In this document: in pieces, positions 1-9,063 of the stretch
How the letters are laid out: each line of letters begins with the position of its first letter
How positions within the stretch are numbered: the stretch's first letter is position 1
Source of the DNA: Bifidobacterium sp. ESL0732
GTDB lineage: Bacteria; Actinomycetota; Actinomycetes; Actinomycetales; Bifidobacteriaceae
Direction of reading: 5' to 3'
DNA length: 64,000 nucleotides
NCBI RefSeq assembly: GCF_029395535.1
Contig: NZ_CP113920.1
Location: 1,426,001-1,490,000, forward strand
Position numbers and translations under genes: made by a program
Notes under the pieces: generated by a model
What the model was told of the DNA's origin: nothing
What the model saw: the letters and a program-made list of their open reading frames with translations, nothing else
Databases searched by the model: none

Positions 1-1
1 A

Positions 2-916
2 GCCGTGCCGGAAACCACCGAACTGCTGAAACAGTCCTTCGACCATATTTTCTATACCGGCAACGGCAGGGTCGGCTCGATTGTGATGGAAGCTGCAGCG
101 AAGCAGCTCACGCCGATCACACTCGAGCTTGGCGGCAAATCCCCGGTGTTTGTGGACGCGAGCGCCAATCTCGGCGTCGCGGCCGGACGTATCGCCTGGG
201 GCCGCTTTACGAACGCCGGTCAGACTTGTGTGGCACCGGATTATGTCTTGACCACTCCGGAACTCGTCGAACCGTTGGCACAGAAAATCTCGGCTTTTAC
301 ACGAAAGTTCTTTGGTGACAATCCTGCACAATCCGCAAGTTACGGACGCATCGTCAATACCAAACAATTCGACAGGCTCGCCAAACTGCTACCAGCCAAC
401 GGAAAAACGTTCAGCGGCGGTGAAACGGATCGTGAGCACCTCTATATCGCTCCGACAATTCTCACCGATGTCCGGACCGACGACCCGGTGATGCAGGAGG
501 AAATCTTCGGACCGATTCTGCCGATTCTCGCCGTACACAATACTCGCGAAGCCGTAACGTTCATCAACAAACGTCCGAAACCCTTGGCGTTGTATGTCTT
601 CACACGCTCGAAAGAGACCCGCATGCTTTTCGAACGGCATACCTGCTCCGGCGCGCTGGGCTTTAATCTGCCACTTGGCCACTTGCTTTCCAGCCGTCTT
701 CCCTTCGGCGGAATCGGCGCGTCCGGCATGGGTTCTTATCATGGCAAAGCCGGATTCCTGGAATTCAGCCACGTAAAAACGGTAACCAGCAAGCCCACGT
801 TCCCGGATACCTTGAGACTGGCTTATCCTCCATATTCCGCCAGAGTGAGTCTGCTGGCCGGCGATTTCCACCCCACCACACGACATTTGCATTTCCGAAA
901 TCCTACGGGCCGCTGA
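2..916 (+). CDS. NAD(P)-dependent aldehyde dehydrogenase, 3' part (5' truncated by window edge)
   Basis: This enzyme would oxidise an aldehyde to the acid. The frame is open to the left edge, so the N-terminal cofactor-binding part lies outside; the GTG at 5 is not the true start. Visible are LELGGKSPV with the general-base Glu, [13 protein letters not shown] with the nucleophilic Cys about 33 residues later, the [10 protein letters not shown] motif, and a C-terminal [14 protein letters not shown] segment followed by a hydrophobic tail. This tail style and the spacing resemble class 3-like (fatty or aromatic) aldehyde dehydrogenases. It converges on a DUF1684 gene. Family assignment is firm; substrate is unknown. 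Confidence 0.9.
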   Translation, partial: AVPETTELLKQSFDHIFYTGNGRVGSIVMEAAAKQLTPITLELGGKSPVFVDASANLGVAAGRIAWGRFTNAGQTCVAPDYVLTTPELVEPLAQKISAFTRKFFGDNPAQSASYGRIVNTKQFDRLAKLLPANGKTFSGGETDREHLYIAPTILTDVRTDDPVMQEEIFGPILPILAVHNTREAVTFINKRPKPLALYVFTRSKETRMLFERHTCSGALGFNLPLGHLLSSRLPFGGIGASGMGSYHGKAGFLEFSHVKTVTSKPTFPDTLRLAYPPYSARVSLLAGDFHPTTRHLHFRNPTGR

Positions 917-1055
917 AGGCCTTTGGAATCGGCCCTGTCAGTAGGTCACCCACATAGAACAGCCAACGTCACAAGTCATGGCGGACGAACGAACGACGTC
1001 ATGGTCTACTCAAATCAGCAAGAAGACCGTACGCCGATAACCGATTGAATATAAT

Positions 1056-2009
1056 TTAGGAAAGCGAGCCGAAAACCGAAGGCTTCTTTTCCCCCGCTTC
1101 AATCGGGAAGGGCAAGGTATTCTGAAGCGGGGCAAAGGGGCAGGTGCAGAAGACTGTGAAGGCGCAAGGCAGGTTCATCGAGCGGTTGAAGTCCACATAA
1201 CTCACAGACGCGGAATCGGTATTGTCGAAGCCAATCACCCGGGCACCGCCGTAGGTCTCATGGCCCGAGGTGGCATCACGGAAGAGCACATGTCCTTCCT
1301 CGGTGATGTTGGCACGGTTATTGAGATAGACGAATTCGCCCGTCTTCTCATCAAGTCGACGTGCGCCGGAGTCATCGTTATGCGCTTCAAAAACGATCAG
1401 GTCGCGTTTGGTGCCGTCGAAATCGACGTGCAACACCCCAATGGAGGTCTCGTCATGCGACAATCCGCCGACGACTGCGCCCACCTTCAAATCCTCATGT
1501 TGCTCGGCGGGTTCGAAGGAGGCCGGGAAGACCCAGCGCTGATCGGGTTCGAAGGTGGGAATATTCTGCAGCCGGGCGATACCGGGAGAATGCGGGTCGC
1601 GGATACGAACAGCAAATTGATGTTGTAGGCCGATGCGCTTGATGAGCTGGGCGCGTACCCCGCCGCTGTAGAAATCCTCCAAATTGAAGTCGCCAGTTGC
1701 CGGCACATTGACTCGCAAGGGCTCGTTCAGGATCACGTCGCGATTGGTGACGGTAACGGCAGTATCCCGAGGAGGAATGTAAGTCACAGCGTCACCCTCC
1801 TGCAACCACTGTCCTGGGAAACCGTCGAGCGTCTTGGACTCACCATCTTCAAGCCAGTCAATGCTTGTCAAAGAGAGCCAGCCGTAGGGCTCTTTCATAT
1901 AGTCAAGACGCAGACGACGCCATTGGTTCCACTCCTTGCGGAATTCTTCGGGGCTCTGGGCTTTGATGTCATCATAACTGACTGATGCGGGACGTGAAAA
2001 CAGTTCCAT
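1056..2009 (-). CDS. DUF1684 domain protein (first of two in the window)
   Basis: A 317-residue protein of the DUF1684 family, whose biochemical role I do not know. Family hallmarks are an N-terminal EEFRKEWNQWRRLRLDYMKE helix followed by PYGWLSLTSIDWL, and a C-terminal DFNRSMNLPCAF ... CTCPFAPLQNTLPFPIEAGEK block. No signal peptide or membrane segment is seen, so it is probably cytoplasmic. The ATG at 2009 has GAAAGA upstream. It lies divergently to a polar-amino-acid ABC importer, and a second member of the family (6254-7282) closes the methionine importer operon, which suggests a link with amino-acid uptake. That link is inference. Confidence 0.85.
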   Translation of the reverse strand: MELFSRPASVSYDDIKAQSPEEFRKEWNQWRRLRLDYMKEPYGWLSLTSIDWLEDGESKTLDGFPGQWLQEGDAVTYIPPRDTAVTVTNRDVILNEPLRVNVPATGDFNLEDFYSGGVRAQLIKRIGLQHQFAVRIRDPHSPGIARLQNIPTFEPDQRWVFPASFEPAEQHEDLKVGAVVGGLSHDETSIGVLHVDFDGTKRDLIVFEAHNDDSGARRLDEKTGEFVYLNNRANITEEGHVLFRDATSGHETYGGARVIGFDNTDSASVSYVDFNRSMNLPCAFTVFCTCPFAPLQNTLPFPIEAGEKKPSVFGSLS

Positions 2010-2417
2010 GATATATCTTTCGTGTACGGACCGATTACAGGTGATTGATGATGGATTAATGGTGCACGTCCGAACAAGCCAGATCTCGGCTAACCACAGT
2101 CGTACACCCTGAAGTATTTGCCAAGGTAGCGCATATCAGGACGATAATCGCGTACGACGGTATAGATATTGCTTATGCGGAGTTCTCAGCACGTTCTGTC
2201 GCGTACGCTCGCCAGACAACAGGCAATTTATAGGGTTTCTGGCCTGATAACCATTCATAGCTAACGGCTATAGACACGCCGATTTGCAAGATACCGCACA
2301 CCCCTATAGTGAACCCTAACGCATACGGCACCACCGAATTCCATCACTGCATCATCATCACAGGGCCCAATGCCGGCAATACCATCCACACAACAACTAA
2401 CAGCATAAGGAAACAGC
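2010..2417. other. Divergent intergenic region between DUF1684 gene and ABC importer
   Basis: No gene is visible here. It must carry the promoters of both flanking genes. The best plus-strand candidate is TTTGCA at 2283-2288, a 16-base spacer and TATAGT at 2305-2310, leaving a leader of about 100 bases before the importer start. No riboswitch fold was recognised. Confidence 0.5.
2283..2310 (+). promoter_or_regulatory. Candidate sigma70-type promoter of the polar amino-acid importer
   Basis: TTTGCA, a 16-base spacer, and TATAGT (five of six matches to the -10 consensus). The -35 match is only moderate and no mapping data are available, so this is a weak call. Confidence 0.3.
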
Positions 2418-3326
2418 ATGTTTTCACACTTGAAGATCCGGAAGATAACAGCGTCTATCGCCGTAGCCGCGTCCATCGTAGCCCTGAGTTCGGCTTGCGG
2501 CCAGCGCGGCGACGCCAGTGGACAGGCCCAGTCCGGCGACGCAGTCAAGACCGTCATTGTCGCCACCAGCGGCAGGCCAGCCCCCATGATCACCGTCGAC
2601 AAGAACGGCAAACTGACGGGATATGAGATCGAACTGCTCAAGGAAGCCAACAAACTCATTCCCGAATACCGGTTCGAGTACGAAAAGATGGACTTCGAGG
2701 GTGTCACCGCTGGTATCGACAGCGGCAAGTACCAGATAGGCGCAAACTTCTTCAACTACACGCCGGAACGCGCGGAGAAATTCATCTTCTCCAAGTATCC
2801 GCATTATCGCGACAAAGCTGCGGTGCTTGCCAAGCCCGGCTTCTCCGCAACCCACCACTTCAACAAGCTCTCCGACCTCGGCGGGTACACCGTCCCCGTT
2901 GACCCGAACGGTTCGGCCTGGCAAGTTTTCGTCGAGGACTTCAATAAGATGTTCCCGAGCAACCCCATGAAAATCGAGTATACGCCAGCCGACCATGCCA
3001 CACGTCTGCGTCAAATCAGTCAGGGGCAGTTCGATTTCGGATACGGCGGCCGCTTCCACCAGAAGGTCTATGCCACGGATTTGGGCGTCAATGTCGAATA
3101 CATACCTATTCCGGACAGCGCCGCACAGAACACCGCCCAGAAAAAGCTCCTCAAGTCCCTTCAGCAGGAGACCTATTTCCTCTTTCCGAAGACCGACGAG
3201 GGGAAGAAGCTCTCGGAAGCCGTCGACAACGCCCTGCTCAAACTGCACAAGAACGGCAAGATGCAGGAACTCTCCAAGCACTACCTAGGTTTTGACATGA
3301 CCGGATCCAACGCCGACTGGGCCTAG
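2418..3326 (+). CDS. Amino-acid ABC importer, solute-binding lipoprotein (SBP_bac_3)
   Basis: This is the extracytoplasmic binding component of a polar-amino-acid type importer. The N-terminus has a basic stretch, a hydrophobic core and a lipobox LSSAC, so the Cys at about residue 27 should be lipidated. The mature part shows the SBP family 3 pattern: TVDKNGKLTGYEIELLKEAN near the start, then GVTAGIDSGKYQIGAN and FNYTPERAEKFIFSKYP. The start is supported by AAGGA six bases before the ATG. Permease and ATPase genes follow in the same direction. The ligand is not evident; the partner acetyltransferase hints at an amino acid or an analogue of one. Confidence 0.92.
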   Translation: MFSHLKIRKITASIAVAASIVALSSACGQRGDASGQAQSGDAVKTVIVATSGRPAPMITVDKNGKLTGYEIELLKEANKLIPEYRFEYEKMDFEGVTAGIDSGKYQIGANFFNYTPERAEKFIFSKYPHYRDKAAVLAKPGFSATHHFNKLSDLGGYTVPVDPNGSAWQVFVEDFNKMFPSNPMKIEYTPADHATRLRQISQGQFDFGYGGRFHQKVYATDLGVNVEYIPIPDSAAQNTAQKKLLKSLQQETYFLFPKTDEGKKLSEAVDNALLKLHKNGKMQELSKHYLGFDMTGSNADWA

Positions 3327-3396
3327 GCCAACGTTCAAGGCCTCAACAACCTAGCTAATGGACCGGAGCCCCATACTGACAGAAAGAGACATACCC

Positions 3397-4293
3397 ATGC
3401 CCAACATTTTTGACGCTTCCTACATCTGGTCGGATATTCCGGCAATCCTGACGGGATTGCCCGTGACCATGGAAATCGTGGTCGTCTCCACCTTCTTCGG
3501 CTGGGTGCTGGGTCTGCTTCTGGCCCTAGTCAAGATGTACCGCCCACCGGTGCTTTACCAGATCTGTGGAATCTTCGTATCCTTTACACGTGGAACGCCC
3601 GAACTGGTGCAGCTTTTCCTTTCCTTCTACGGGATTCCCGTCATCCTGCAGTATACGAACTATTACTGGGGCACGGGCGTGAACATCAACGGCATTCCCA
3701 AAATGCTGTTCGTCCTCGTAACCTTCACCAACATCACTGCAGCCTATTCTGCAGAATCCTTCAGAGCAACGCTGCAAGGTGTGGACAAGGGTCAGATGGA
3801 AGCGGCTCTGTCGACCGGACTCTCCAAGTTCACCGCCTATCGCAAAATCGTGATCCCGCAGGCTCTTGTCGTCGCCATACCCTCCTTAGGCTCGCAATTC
3901 GTGAGCATGCTCAAAGGCACTTCACTGGCTTTCGTGGTCTCAGTGGTCGACATGACCTCAGCCGGCCAGCTAGCCGCCTCACGCACCTACCGGTTCCTAG
4001 AGATGTACATCGCCTTGGCCGTGTGCTATTGGATCCTTTCGGGCTTCTTCTCCGAGCTCTTCCGGCTCCTTGAGCACCGGCTCAAGCGCAACGAACGGAC
4101 CATCACCGATAGCGACGCACCGGAGTGGCAGCCGGCACAGGACTCCAACGGCCTCACGGAGGACCTGCGGATCGGGGAGACGGCCTTCTTGCGTCTGGCC
4201 TTAGCTCCTCTCAATCTCGCCAGAAATCGTTTGAGCAATCTGGCGAAACGCAGGAACCGAGAGATTGCACCGCTATCAGAAGCACGAGTCTAG
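3397..4293 (+). CDS. Amino-acid ABC importer, permease (HisM/GlnP type)
   Basis: The membrane channel subunit of the importer, about 298 residues. It has several hydrophobic spans, the family TRGTPELVQLFLSFYGIP segment after the second span, and the EAA-type ATPase-contact loop EAALSTGLSKFTAYRKIVIPQA. I chose the ATG at 3397 (MPNIFDASY) because AGAAAGAGA lies at 3381-3389; the upstream in-frame ATG at 3358 has no SD site. The C-terminus carries a roughly 70-residue hydrophilic basic tail not typical of the family. It lies 70 bases after the binding protein and 12 before the ATPase. Confidence 0.92.
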   Translation: MPNIFDASYIWSDIPAILTGLPVTMEIVVVSTFFGWVLGLLLALVKMYRPPVLYQICGIFVSFTRGTPELVQLFLSFYGIPVILQYTNYYWGTGVNINGIPKMLFVLVTFTNITAAYSAESFRATLQGVDKGQMEAALSTGLSKFTAYRKIVIPQALVVAIPSLGSQFVSMLKGTSLAFVVSVVDMTSAGQLAASRTYRFLEMYIALAVCYWILSGFFSELFRLLEHRLKRNERTITDSDAPEWQPAQDSNGLTEDLRIGETAFLRLALAPLNLARNRLSNLAKRRNREIAPLSEARV

Positions 4294-4305
4294 GGAATAG
4301 GAATC

Positions 4306-5055
4306 ATGGTTGTCAGAATTTCCAATATACACAAAAATTTCGGGAGCAACGAGGTTCTGCGCGGCGTGAGCATCGAAGTGCCGGACGGTAAGGTGATTGG
4401 GCTTATCGGATCTTCGGGCGCCGGCAAGTCCACTTTGCTGCGCTGCACGAATTTCCTGGAGACGCCTGATTCGGGCACTCTTGAATTTGACGGAGACATC
4501 GTAGACACCACTCATGCCAGCAAGCAGCAAATTCAGCAGCTGCGCCGGCAGACGGCCATGGTGTTTCAGAGCTTCAACCTCTACAAACTCAAAACCGCGA
4601 CAGAGAATATTGAGCTCGCCCTCACACATGTCAAGCACTACACCGCTCAGAAGGCGCACGAAATCTCGCTGGAATTCCTCAATAAGGTCGGTCTCTATGA
4701 CAAACGCAACAGCTTCCCAGATCAGCTTTCAGGCGGGCAGGCACAACGTGTCGCTTTGGCACGAGCTGCCGTGCTCCGACCTAAGCTCATGCTGCTCGAC
4801 GAGCCGACCTCCGCGCTCGACCCGGAAAACATCGGAGAGGTGCTCAAGGTAATCAAGAATCTGGCCGACGGCGGGCAATCCATGCTGATCGCCTCCCATG
4901 AAATGACCTTCCTACGTCGCATCTGCGATCATGTCGTCTTCATGGATAAGGGTGTGGTTGCCGAAGAGGGGTCGGCTGAGCAAATATTCGGCAATCCTCG
5001 GCAAGCTCGAACCCGCCAGTTCCTTTCCGGGGTCAAATTTCAAGGGGAGGCATAG
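4306..5055 (+). CDS. Amino-acid ABC importer, ATP-binding subunit (GlnQ/HisP type)
   Basis: The 249-residue cytoplasmic ATPase that powers the importer. It shows Walker A GSSGAGKST, Q-loop AMVFQSFNLY, the signature LSGGQAQRVALARA, Walker B LMLLDEPTSALD and the switch His in IASHEMTF, all in order and at normal spacing. AGGA precedes the ATG. It is 12 bases after the permease and three bases before the acetyltransferase gene, so all four genes are almost certainly co-transcribed. Confidence 0.95.
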   Translation: MVVRISNIHKNFGSNEVLRGVSIEVPDGKVIGLIGSSGAGKSTLLRCTNFLETPDSGTLEFDGDIVDTTHASKQQIQQLRRQTAMVFQSFNLYKLKTATENIELALTHVKHYTAQKAHEISLEFLNKVGLYDKRNSFPDQLSGGQAQRVALARAAVLRPKLMLLDEPTSALDPENIGEVLKVIKNLADGGQSMLIASHEMTFLRRICDHVVFMDKGVVAEEGSAEQIFGNPRQARTRQFLSGVKFQGEA

Positions 5056-5058
5056 CAC

Positions 5059-5850
5059 ATGGCACTCAAAGCCACCACCGATAATCAAGCCAAAATGGCA
5101 AGGCAAGACAGACAAACCGGCCAACCCCATTCAATTTCACTGCGGTTGGCACGTGTAGAGGATGCGCACGACATCGTGGGCTTCTATGCCTATTACGTGG
5201 AACAAACGACGGTCAACTTCGAGTACGACATACCGACGGAAGAGGACTTTGCACGGCGCATCGAGCAGATATCGCAAAAATATCCCTTTATCGTGGCAGA
5301 ACTGGACAATTCCAAAGTGGTTGGCTATATCTTTGCCCACGCCCTCGGGGAACGTCCGGCCTACAGCTGGTCCGCCGCTACCTCTATTTATCTGAACCCC
5401 GATATGCGCGGACGGCATATAGGGTCGGCGCTCTACGCCGCCTTGGAGCCGCTGCTCTGTGCCCAGCATGTGGTCAAACTCTTCTCTTGTATCACCGTCC
5501 GCCGCGACGATTCACTGGACGATATCAACGGGATGCTGCCACAACTCCATGACCTGCCCACCGACAGTGCATCGACTTTAGGTGGTGGCGAGCGCAGCGG
5601 CACCGATACTGCTACCGTCGACCCCCATTTGCCGCTGACCAGCCCGCGATTTCATGCGGCGCTCGGCTTCAAACCGGTAGGCCGCAACTACGCTTCCGGC
5701 TACAAGTTGGGCCGTTGGTATGACAAACTCTGGATGGAGAAGTCCCTGCAGCCCCTTCCGGCAAAACCAGAACTCATCATTCCGATTGGTCAACTTCCCC
5801 ACGACCTGATCAAGCGGTCCCTGATGATTGGGACTCGACTCCTCGGCTGA
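5059..5850 (+). CDS. GNAT acetyltransferase, PAT/methionine-sulfoximine acetyltransferase-like
   Basis: An acetyl-CoA dependent N-acetyltransferase of 263 residues. The N-terminal half follows the phosphinothricin/methionine-sulfoximine acetyltransferase pattern (VEDAHDIVGFYAYYVEQTTVNFEY, then ATSIYLNPDMRGRHIGSALYAALE with the acetyl-CoA loop RGRHIGSA), and the C-terminal FHAALGFKPVGRNYASGYKLGRWYD is the usual end. Between them, after TVRRDD, sits an extra stretch of about 45 residues rich in Asp, Ser and Gly that the family normally lacks. GGGGAGG lies eight bases before the ATG. As last gene of an amino-acid importer operon it may modify the imported compound or a toxic analogue; this is inference. 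Confidence 0.85.
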   Translation: MALKATTDNQAKMARQDRQTGQPHSISLRLARVEDAHDIVGFYAYYVEQTTVNFEYDIPTEEDFARRIEQISQKYPFIVAELDNSKVVGYIFAHALGERPAYSWSAATSIYLNPDMRGRHIGSALYAALEPLLCAQHVVKLFSCITVRRDDSLDDINGMLPQLHDLPTDSASTLGGGERSGTDTATVDPHLPLTSPRFHAALGFKPVGRNYASGYKLGRWYDKLWMEKSLQPLPAKPELIIPIGQLPHDLIKRSLMIGTRLLG

Positions 5851-6001
5851 TACGGCGGCATCACATCCGCATGGCCTTGCCCGAGTCCACAGCATAGCAA
5901 TAATCTCGGCACCAAAGTTTTGGTCTATAACCCCTACACTTGCACACAAGGATACATTTGGAATAGACGCGAAGCTACCGACGACCTTCTTAAAGAAAGG
6001 G

Positions 6002-6036
6002 AAAGCCCCACTCCTTTACGGGAGTGGGGCTTTCAT
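6002..6036 (-). terminator. Intrinsic terminator of tRNA-His
   Basis: A perfect 13-base stem (AAAGCCCCACTCC with its complement) around a five-base loop. It starts a few bases after the 3' end of the tRNA on the minus strand and ends in a short T-run. It is symmetric enough to also stop plus-strand transcripts coming from the importer operon. Confidence 0.85.
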
Positions 6037-6038
6037 GA

Positions 6039-6115
6039 TGGGGTGGCCAACGCGGTTCGAACGCGCGACCTTCTGAACCACAATCAGATGCTCTACCTGC
6101 TGAGCTATGGCCACC
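6039..6115 (-). tRNA. tRNA-His (anticodon GTG)
   Basis: The minus strand folds as a full cloverleaf: acceptor GTGGCCA pairing with TGGCCAC, D arm GCTC-GAGC, anticodon stem TCTGA-TCAGA around loop TTGTGGT (anticodon GTG), and T arm GCGCG-CGCGT around TTCGAAC. An extra 5' G (complement of 6115) opposite a C discriminator is the known identity element of tRNA-His. CCA is encoded. Confidence 0.96.
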
Positions 6116-6253
6116 ATCGAAGTGGGAAACCGTCCGGTTCAACGAACCGAATCAACATCCGCACAACAGATAAGAACTATACATGATTCTCAAGACCTTG
6201 AGTCACCGGCGCGTCGCAAAATCATATCAACCCCTTCAGTTCTGTGAGCCATG

Positions 6254-7282
6254 TCACAAGTCGATATCCACATCCGGGGTCTTCTCCCCTGCCGTCACGG
6301 CAAACGGGAGCGTATTGCGCTTCGAGGGGATCGGGCAGGTGCAGTAGGCGGAGAACGCGCAGGGATAGTTGTAGGCATAGTTGAAATCGAGCACGTCCAG
6401 CTCGTCGAGGCTCAGCTCGTCAAGCCGCAGCACACGGCCGATTCCGTAGGTTTCTTTGCCGTTGGTCGAATCTTTGAAGAAGATGCTCGCATGGCCGAAA
6501 ACGTTCGAGACGACCAACGAGTAGTCCTCACTTTCGTATTGGAATTCAACGAAACCGAGCAGCGGGTATGACTGCAGCACCGTTTTCACCACTGAATCGT
6601 GGATGTCGAACTCGTCGGGTTCGGCCCGGCGGAAAACGGCCGGAATTCGCCATTTCGGGTCGAGAGGGAACGTGTCGATGTCGTCGAAATGCTGTCGGGC
6701 CAAAGTACGCGGGTCTTTGACACGAATCCAGAAACGGTGCGTGGCCTGGTCGACCAGATCGGTCTGGGAATTGACTTCGATGCGCTTGTCGCCGTAGTTG
6801 AGATACCCGAGCGCCTGTTCGCCGAATGCGCTGGGCGCAAACGAAATCGGAGCTTCGAGCACCGTTCGTCCATTGGTTACCGCAAGAGGTCCACCCTCGT
6901 CTTTGTCATCGACAGCCTGCGATCGTGTTTCCTTGGATTGCGGATAATAGGTCAACACATCGTTTTCGGCACGCCATGCGCCCGGGATGCCGTCAATCGT
7001 CTTCGTCGAACCGTTGGCGACCCATGTGATGGATGCAGGCGCAAGATAGCCGTGCGGCGCCTTGAGCTCCTCCAGCCGCTGCTCGTGCCACATCTCCCAC
7101 TGCTGGACATAAGGATCGGCTGCAAGTGCCGGGAGCGTGGAAACGCCCTTGGGAAGCGTGTCTTGCGCAGACGAGAGACCGAAACCCTGTTTTGAGTTGG
7201 CAAACAGTCGGTCTATCGAACCTGAGACGCTCGCTTTTCCCGTTGCTTGGTCATTCGTGTCGGTTTTATTCGATTCACTCAT
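6254..7282 (-). CDS. DUF1684 domain protein (second of two in the window)
   Basis: A 342-residue DUF1684 protein, function unknown. Compared with the protein at 1056-2009 it has an N-terminal extension of about 40 residues of low complexity, then the same layout: YVQQWEMWHEQRLEELKAPH, PYG-like HGYLAPASITWV, TIDGIPGAW, and the C-terminal DFNYAYNYPCAF ... CTCPIPSKRNTLPFAVTAGEK. GGAGA lies seven bases before the ATG. It is the last gene of the methionine-type importer operon, about 110 bases after metQ. The repeated pairing with importers suggests a role in processing or sensing a transported amino-acid derivative, but nothing in the sequence proves it. Confidence 0.87.
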   Translation of the reverse strand: MSESNKTDTNDQATGKASVSGSIDRLFANSKQGFGLSSAQDTLPKGVSTLPALAADPYVQQWEMWHEQRLEELKAPHGYLAPASITWVANGSTKTIDGIPGAWRAENDVLTYYPQSKETRSQAVDDKDEGGPLAVTNGRTVLEAPISFAPSAFGEQALGYLNYGDKRIEVNSQTDLVDQATHRFWIRVKDPRTLARQHFDDIDTFPLDPKWRIPAVFRRAEPDEFDIHDSVVKTVLQSYPLLGFVEFQYESEDYSLVVSNVFGHASIFFKDSTNGKETYGIGRVLRLDELSLDELDVLDFNYAYNYPCAFSAYCTCPIPSKRNTLPFAVTAGEKTPDVDIDL

Positions 7283-7394
7283 TTCATTATCTCCATTGCA
7301 GATTTCATGTTGGGTTGGTTTATCGATTGTTCAGGCGACTCGCCCTCAGAAGCTTCGCCGCCGACGACGAATCCTCCGGGGAATCCGTGTAGCC

Positions 7395-8252
7395 TCAGTA
7401 TTTGAACATCGGGATATTGTGGTCCTTGACAAGCTGCTTGGCGACGGTCTGGGTATGGTAGGCCTCCACAATCTTGCGGAATGTCTTATTATCCTTGTCG
7501 CTCGTGTTGGCCACGATGATGTTGACGTATGGTTTGAAGCTGGCATCGCCGGGCTTGAGTTTGGGCGCATAGATGGCATCTTCGGGCTTTTTTCCGGCGT
7601 CGACGATGAAGTTCGTATTGGTGATGCCACCGGCGTAATCGGGCAGTAGGTTGATGATCGAGGCCGGATCGTTCAGCTCGATGTCGATGCCGCTGGGATT
7701 GGAGGCGATGTCGTCGGTCGTCGGATCGGCCTTGGTGTTGTCTTTGAGCTTGATCAGCCCAGCGGAATCGAGGACTTTGAGCGAGCGGCCAAGATTGGTG
7801 GTGTTGTTGGGAATGGCCACTTTGTCGCCGGATTTGAAGTCCTTGACGCTTTTGTATTTCTGCGAATAGAGGTTGAGCGGGGATATGTAGGTCTCACCGA
7901 TCGGGGTGAACTTGTAGCCTTTCTCCTTCTCCTCCTGATGCAGGAACGCATAATGCTGGAAAGCCGTGATATCCAGTTCGTGGTTGGCGAGCGCCTGGTT
8001 GGCGTAGATGCCGTCCTGGAAGGTCTTGTATTTGAGTTTGATGTTGGCGTGCTCCTCATCAAGCCGCGCCTGTACGTCCTTCCATTCGGCGTCGTCGGAA
8101 TTGCCGACAAGCCCTACAGTGACGGTCTGCTCCTTGCCGGCCTTGGCGTTGCGGTAGATGTTGATACCGGCAACCACCAGCACCACCGCAAGTATCACTG
8201 CCAGCAGTGCGAAAAGCTGATGCTTGGCTCTGGTTTGTTTCTTGGTAGCCAT
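7395..8252 (-). CDS. metQ: Methionine-type ABC importer, substrate-binding protein (NlpA/MetQ family)
   Basis: The extracytoplasmic ligand-binding component of 285 residues. After a basic start there is one hydrophobic span (LFALLAVILAVVLVVAGINIY) without a lipobox Cys, so it is probably anchored as an uncleaved membrane protein rather than as a lipoprotein. The NlpA family pattern is clear: TVTVGLVG, NQALANHELDITAFQHYAFL, and KVAIPNNTTNLGRSLKVL. GAAAGAGG precedes the ATG. It follows metI by about 130 bases and is followed by DUF1684. Family assignment is strong; methionine as ligand comes from the NIL domain of the partner ATPase. Confidence 0.9.
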   Translation of the reverse strand: MATKKQTRAKHQLFALLAVILAVVLVVAGINIYRNAKAGKEQTVTVGLVGNSDDAEWKDVQARLDEEHANIKLKYKTFQDGIYANQALANHELDITAFQHYAFLHQEEKEKGYKFTPIGETYISPLNLYSQKYKSVKDFKSGDKVAIPNNTTNLGRSLKVLDSAGLIKLKDNTKADPTTDDIASNPSGIDIELNDPASIINLLPDYAGGITNTNFIVDAGKKPEDAIYAPKLKPGDASFKPYVNIIVANTSDKDNKTFRKIVEAYHTQTVAKQLVKDHNIPMFKY

Positions 8253-8382
8253 AAAAGCCTCTTTCAGAATATTTTCATGCTGACGGACCGCGCTTTGCAG
8301 GACAGGTCGCCGTCAGATATTCGATATTTCAATATGTTGGGAAAAAGTTGGAATAGTCGTTGGAAGCAGGTTCAAACGTTCG

Positions 8383-9063
8383 TCAATGTTCGGTGATCTC
8401 GACGAGCAGTCGGCCGATGAGCTCGACCAGGCCGACCAGAAGCACCAGGACGATGATCGTGGCGATGGTGACATCCATCATGTATCGCTGGTAGCCGTAG
8501 CGGATCGCGAAATCGCCAAGTCCCCCACCGCCGACCACGCCGACCACTGCGGTCATATCGATCAGGCTGACCAAGGTGATCACGCTGACACGGATGATCG
8601 AAGGTATCGCCTCGCGCAGGTAGACGCGCCAGATGATCTCGGGCAACCCCATGCCCATCGCCTGCGCCGCCTCGATCAGACCCGAATCGATGCCGGCCAA
8701 AGCCGACTGGATCTGCCGGGCGAAGAACGGGGTGATGCCAACGACAAGCGGGAACAACGCTCCTTTCGTACCGATGGCCGTGCCCATGATGAAGCGCGTG
8801 ATCGGTACCAGCGAGGCCGCAAGAATGATGAATGGAATCGAGCGGAAGAGGTTGATCAGTTTGTCGATGACGTTGAAAACACCTCGGTTGGGATAAAGGC
8901 CGCCAGGTTTCGTCACGGTGACGACGACGCCAAGCAAGATAGCCAGGACGAAGGAGATCAGGCCCGCCACTGCGACCATGATGATCGTCTGCACAAACGA
9001 ATCGAAGAATTCGGGTAGGCGGCTCATCACGTTCGGAAACCAAAGATTCAGAATGTCAAGCAC
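8383..9063 (-). CDS. metI: Methionine-type ABC importer, permease (MetI)
   Basis: The 226-residue membrane channel. It carries about five hydrophobic spans and the MetI family marks: TIIMVAVAGLISFVLAILLG early, RSIPFIILAASLVPITR, and the contact loop EAAQAMGMGLPEIIWRVYLREAIP, then DMTAVVGVVGGGGLGDFAIRYGYQR. The start is GTG at 9063 with GAGGTG seven bases upstream, and it overlaps the end of metN by eight bases, which indicates translational coupling. Confidence 0.93.
   Translation of the reverse strand: MLDILNLWFPNVMSRLPEFFDSFVQTIIMVAVAGLISFVLAILLGVVVTVTKPGGLYPNRGVFNVIDKLINLFRSIPFIILAASLVPITRFIMGTAIGTKGALFPLVVGITPFFARQIQSALAGIDSGLIEAAQAMGMGLPEIIWRVYLREAIPSIIRVSVITLVSLIDMTAVVGVVGGGGLGDFAIRYGYQRYMMDVTIATIIVLVLLVGLVELIGRLLVEITEH

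Noticed and set aside
6189..6202. Perfect palindrome CTCAAG-AC-CTTGAG near tRNA-His
   Set aside because: Arms are short, no repeat elsewhere was noticed, and it lies between two minus-strand genes without clear promoter alignment.
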